DNA of 16,188 nucleotides, from assembly GCA_050945155.1 (NCBI GenBank), contig JBMNSK010000031.1, positions 1-16,188 on the forward strand, read 5' to 3'. Shown one piece after another: positions 14,126-16,188 of the stretch (the stretch's first letter is position 1; each line of letters begins with the position of its first letter). A program made the position numbers and the translations under genes. The stretch is from JBMNSK01 sp050945155. GTDB lineage: Bacteria; Actinomycetota; Coriobacteriia; Coriobacteriales; Eggerthellaceae. The notes below the pieces were generated by a model. The model saw nothing but the letters and a program-made list of their open reading frames with translations. It ran no database searches and was not told the origin of the DNA.

Positions 14126-15366
14126 GCAGCACCACTCCCTGAACCAGAAGTGGAGCTATTTGAACTCGAAGAGTTCGAAGTCGACGAATCGGTGTTTCCT
14201 GAAGAGGATGTGTTTCCTTCGTTGGAATTCGTCGAGTCGACTGTGTCTGCACCCGATCTGCTTTGCCGGTCAGAAATATCTTGTCTATAACCATCGATGA
14301 GTTTGTGGGCCTCATCGAGGCTATCGACACGCATACCTTCGTCAATACGGCCGGCAACAGAAGGTGTCAAATCGCTCACATTCACATCGCTTGTTTCTAA
14401 CCATTCAGAATAGGTAAGACCCAAAAAATTGTCTGGTATGCCCTTATAAATGGCTACCTTTCCGTTGTCGTTACCTAGATAGGTTGAGTTGTGGAGGTAT
14501 TCGTTTGTTCCCCAAACAGCAAGGCCAATGACGGCGGCAACAAGTGCAAGCACAAACGCTACCGTTACCTTTGTTTTACGCGCGAGACGGCGCTGTTGCT
14601 GGTCCCGAAAGCCCGCGACATCTACCACAATGACGGTGACATTGTCATGTCCACCAGCAGCAATGGCTTCGTTTACCAATTGAGAAGCGCAGCGTTGCGG
14701 GTCTGCCTCGCGTAAAAGGATAGTCTCGATAATGCTGTCGCGCAGCATGCTTGACAGACCATCCGAGCATAAAAGTAGGCGGTCACCCGCCTCAACATTG
14801 ATTTCATAGAGGTCAGGTTTTGTGTCGGGCTCACTACCCAAAGCGCGGGTAATCACCGACCTATTCGGGTGAAAACGCGCTTCTTCTTCGGTAATTTGTC
14901 CCGCTTCAATCATGTCGGCCATAAGGCTATGGTCGCGGGTAAGTTGTTGCATTTCTCCTTGGTGAAGCAGGTAGGCACGCGAGTCACCGACTTGCGCAAT
15001 AACCAGACGCTCACCTTCAAGCATTGCTGCCGTGCAGGTAGTTCCCATGCCTTCTCGACCACGACCGGACAAAGCAGCAGAAATAATGGCACGGTTTGCT
15101 GCTTCTACTGCATGACCAAGCTGCATTGAATCGGGGTGCTCGGGTGCGTTGTTTGCAATGACGTTAACGGCAATTTCGGATGCCACCTCGCCAGCAGCAT
15201 GGCCGCCCATGCCATCAGCAACGATGAATAGCGGCGGCATGACCAAGAGGCTGTCTTCGTTGTGATCGCGAACACTGCCTACATCAGTTCGGCTGCCGAA
15301 AGCTGTTGTTGCGCCTCGGCGTGTCTTTGGAGTTGATTTATAAGAACGCTTATCTGTGCGCGCCAT
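14122..15366 (-). CDS. pstP: PP2C-family Ser/Thr protein phosphatase, PstP type
   Basis: A 414-residue metal-dependent phosphatase that reverses PknB phosphorylation. Family motifs are all visible: RDHNED (33-38), DGMGGHAAGE (51-60), GTTCT (108-112), GDSRAY (127-132), DHSL (145-148), SDGL (201-204) and GGHDN (238-242), giving the metal-binding aspartates. A membrane helix (about 266-288) follows a basic stretch, so the catalytic domain is cytoplasmic. The outer part (290-414) has a small region (LGLTYSEWLE to RIDEGMRVDSLDEA) and a Ser/Asn/Gly-rich, disordered tail. The start codon shares one base with the fhaB stop (TAATG) and the stop overlaps the rodA-pbpA start, so expression of the operon is translationally coupled. 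Gene order matches the pstP locus of other actinobacteria. Confidence 0.93.
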   Translation of the reverse strand: MARTDKRSYKSTPKTRRGATTAFGSRTDVGSVRDHNEDSLLVMPPLFIVADGMGGHAAGEVASEIAVNVIANNAPEHPDSMQLGHAVEAANRAIISAALSGRGREGMGTTCTAAMLEGERLVIAQVGDSRAYLLHQGEMQQLTRDHSLMADMIEAGQITEEEARFHPNRSVITRALGSEPDTKPDLYEINVEAGDRLLLCSDGLSSMLRDSIIETILLREADPQRCASQLVNEAIAAGGHDNVTVIVVDVAGFRDQQQRRLARKTKVTVAFVLALVAAVIGLAVWGTNEYLHNSTYLGNDNGKVAIYKGIPDNFLGLTYSEWLETSDVNVSDLTPSVAGRIDEGMRVDSLDEAHKLIDGYRQDISDRQSRSGADTVDSTNSNEGNTSSSGNTDSSTSNSSSSNSSTSGSGSGAA

Positions 15367-15779
15367 TAGACATGCCTTACACGAATTGCGACATCGCCGA
15401 CGTTGACGATGTCATTATGCTTCAGCGCGACAGGCGTATGGATAAGCTGACCGTTTACAGCTGTTCCGTTCGTGGAATCGAGGTCTTCGACGAAAAGATT
15501 TTGTCCCATCAACGAAAACCTTGCGTGACGAGCAGAGACGTAACCTGCACCAATAACGATGTCTGCTCCGGGGCTGCGTCCTACAATGACCGGTCCGCGC
15601 ACCACAATTGAAACACCACGAAGTTCTTTAGGACCGCGTTCAACTGACAGATTCCAAGTGCGTTCCTTTTTACGTTGACCACGTACCAACCCAATCCCTG
15701 TTTTCATAATGGCAAAGAGAAATAGGTAAAGTAGTGCAACGAAGAGGAGTCGCGCTATGAGCAGGATAATATCAATCAC
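15366..15779 (-). CDS. fhaB: FHA-domain protein FhaB (membrane-anchored)
   Basis: A 137-residue protein with an N-terminal membrane helix (about 3-25), a basic segment (RGQRKKER, 34-41) and a C-terminal FHA domain that binds phosphothreonine peptides. FHA signature residues: G67-R-S (VGRSPGADI), SARH (82-85), DLDSTNG (99-105) and VNG (108-110). The layout and the place between fhaA and pstP match FhaB (FipA) of mycobacteria, which links PknA/PknB signalling to division and wall synthesis. The start is GTG 15779, with a GAGG about a dozen bases upstream. The threonine near residue 42 (ERTWN) could be a kinase target, but this is inferred from the position only. Confidence 0.9.
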   Translation of the reverse strand: MIDIILLIARLLFVALLYLFLFAIMKTGIGLVRGQRKKERTWNLSVERGPKELRGVSIVVRGPVIVGRSPGADIVIGAGYVSARHARFSLMGQNLFVEDLDSTNGTAVNGQLIHTPVALKHNDIVNVGDVAIRVRHV

Positions 15780-15838
15780 TTAAGCAGTCCTCGATCTCTG
15801 TCGTGCAAATTACATATCTAAGTAACTCTTTTTTCAGA

Positions 15839-16188
15839 TTAACTCTGTAAGAATACCAGTTCTGTTTTGCCGACGGTAATACGATCGCCGTTGCGCAGAG
15901 GCTGGGTGGCAATTGCTCGGCCATTAACCATGGTTCCGTTCGTTGAGCCTAAATCGGTAATGCTCCAAACTCCTTGCGCGTCAAGGCGCAGCTCTGCGTG
16001 GGTTCTGCTGGCATTAGGATCGGGAACCGAGATATCGTTTTTCGACTCGCGGCCAATTACCATATGGGCCTTGACCAGGTCATGTTCCATATTGTGCTCA
16101 GAATCAATGAGACGGGCATACCCTGCTTGGTCTTGCACGTAGTCGCCTTGGTTTTCGTACGCTTGCGCGTGCTGCTGAGCTTCGTAGC
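15839..16188 (-). CDS. fhaA: FHA-domain protein FhaA, C-terminal part (5' end outside the window)
   Basis: The frame ends at TAA 15839 and stays open to the right edge, so the gene is truncated by the window. A GTG at 16138 is open to use but the codons before it continue a Gln/Tyr/Ala-rich stretch (YEAQQHAQAYENQGDY), typical of the low-complexity linker before the FHA domain of FhaA; the full protein should have an N-terminal DUF3662 domain outside the window. The visible domain is a complete FHA: VIGRESKND, SRTHAEL, DLGSTNGTMVNG. FhaA proteins are cytoplasmic readers of PknB phosphorylation and bind phosphorylated MviN-type partners in mycobacteria. It lies 59 bases upstream of fhaB as first visible member of the operon. 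Confidence 0.88.
   Translation of the reverse strand, partial: YEAQQHAQAYENQGDYVQDQAGYARLIDSEHNMEHDLVKAHMVIGRESKNDISVPDPNASRTHAELRLDAQGVWSITDLGSTNGTMVNGRAIATQPLRNGDRITVGKTELVFLQS

Overview
The window looks like chromosome from a low-to-mid G+C member of the Coriobacteriia (Actinomycetota), with Atopobiaceae (Atopobium/Lancefieldella-like) the best guess. The evidence is the right-hand block: an actinobacterial cell-wall signalling cluster (FhaA, FhaB, PP2C phosphatase, RodA, class B PBP, PASTA kinase) in the classic order, in moderate-G+C DNA beside a Gram-positive LPXTG-type adhesin. The taxon is inferred from gene order and composition; no rRNA or marker gene is present.

Left part (1-2423): an integration hotspot. 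Two 54-bp identical direct repeats (52-105 and 1640-1693) each hold the 3' part of a tRNA, most likely tRNA-Arg(CCU), followed by a rho-independent terminator. Neither has a 5' half, so both look like attR-type scars of elements inserted into a tRNA gene to the left of the window. Between them lies a mini-island of about 1.5 kb with a G+C-rich orphan gene of unknown function (819-1394), a possible small ORF before it, and GTGACGAT-containing repeats. A probable gene remnant (1781-2056, minus) and an AT-rich regulatory region follow.

Middle (2424-6588): a large surface adhesin split by a frameshift at a run of eight C. The 5' part encodes a signal peptide and three Ig-like repeats. The 3' part encodes the rest of an Ig-like domain, a thioester (TQXA) domain, six Cna_B-type repeats and an MPQTG sorting signal. 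Loss of one C would restore a single 1351-residue wall-anchored protein, which is typical of a phase-variable contingency locus. A strong terminator follows.

Right (6657-16188): first a plus-strand pair, a small HTH-like protein and a membrane-bound Ser/Thr kinase with a degenerate glycine loop. A minus-strand gene then encodes a zinc-ribbon/transmembrane/FxLYD-like protein. Finally there is a minus-strand operon reading leftwards from the edge: fhaA (5' end missing), fhaB, pstP, a rodA-pbpA gene fusion, and pknB. Start/stop overlaps (TAATG and ATGA) indicate translational coupling. PknB senses the wall through PASTA domains and phosphorylates targets, PstP reverses this, the FHA proteins read phosphothreonine, and the RodA-PBP fusion polymerises and cross-links peptidoglycan.
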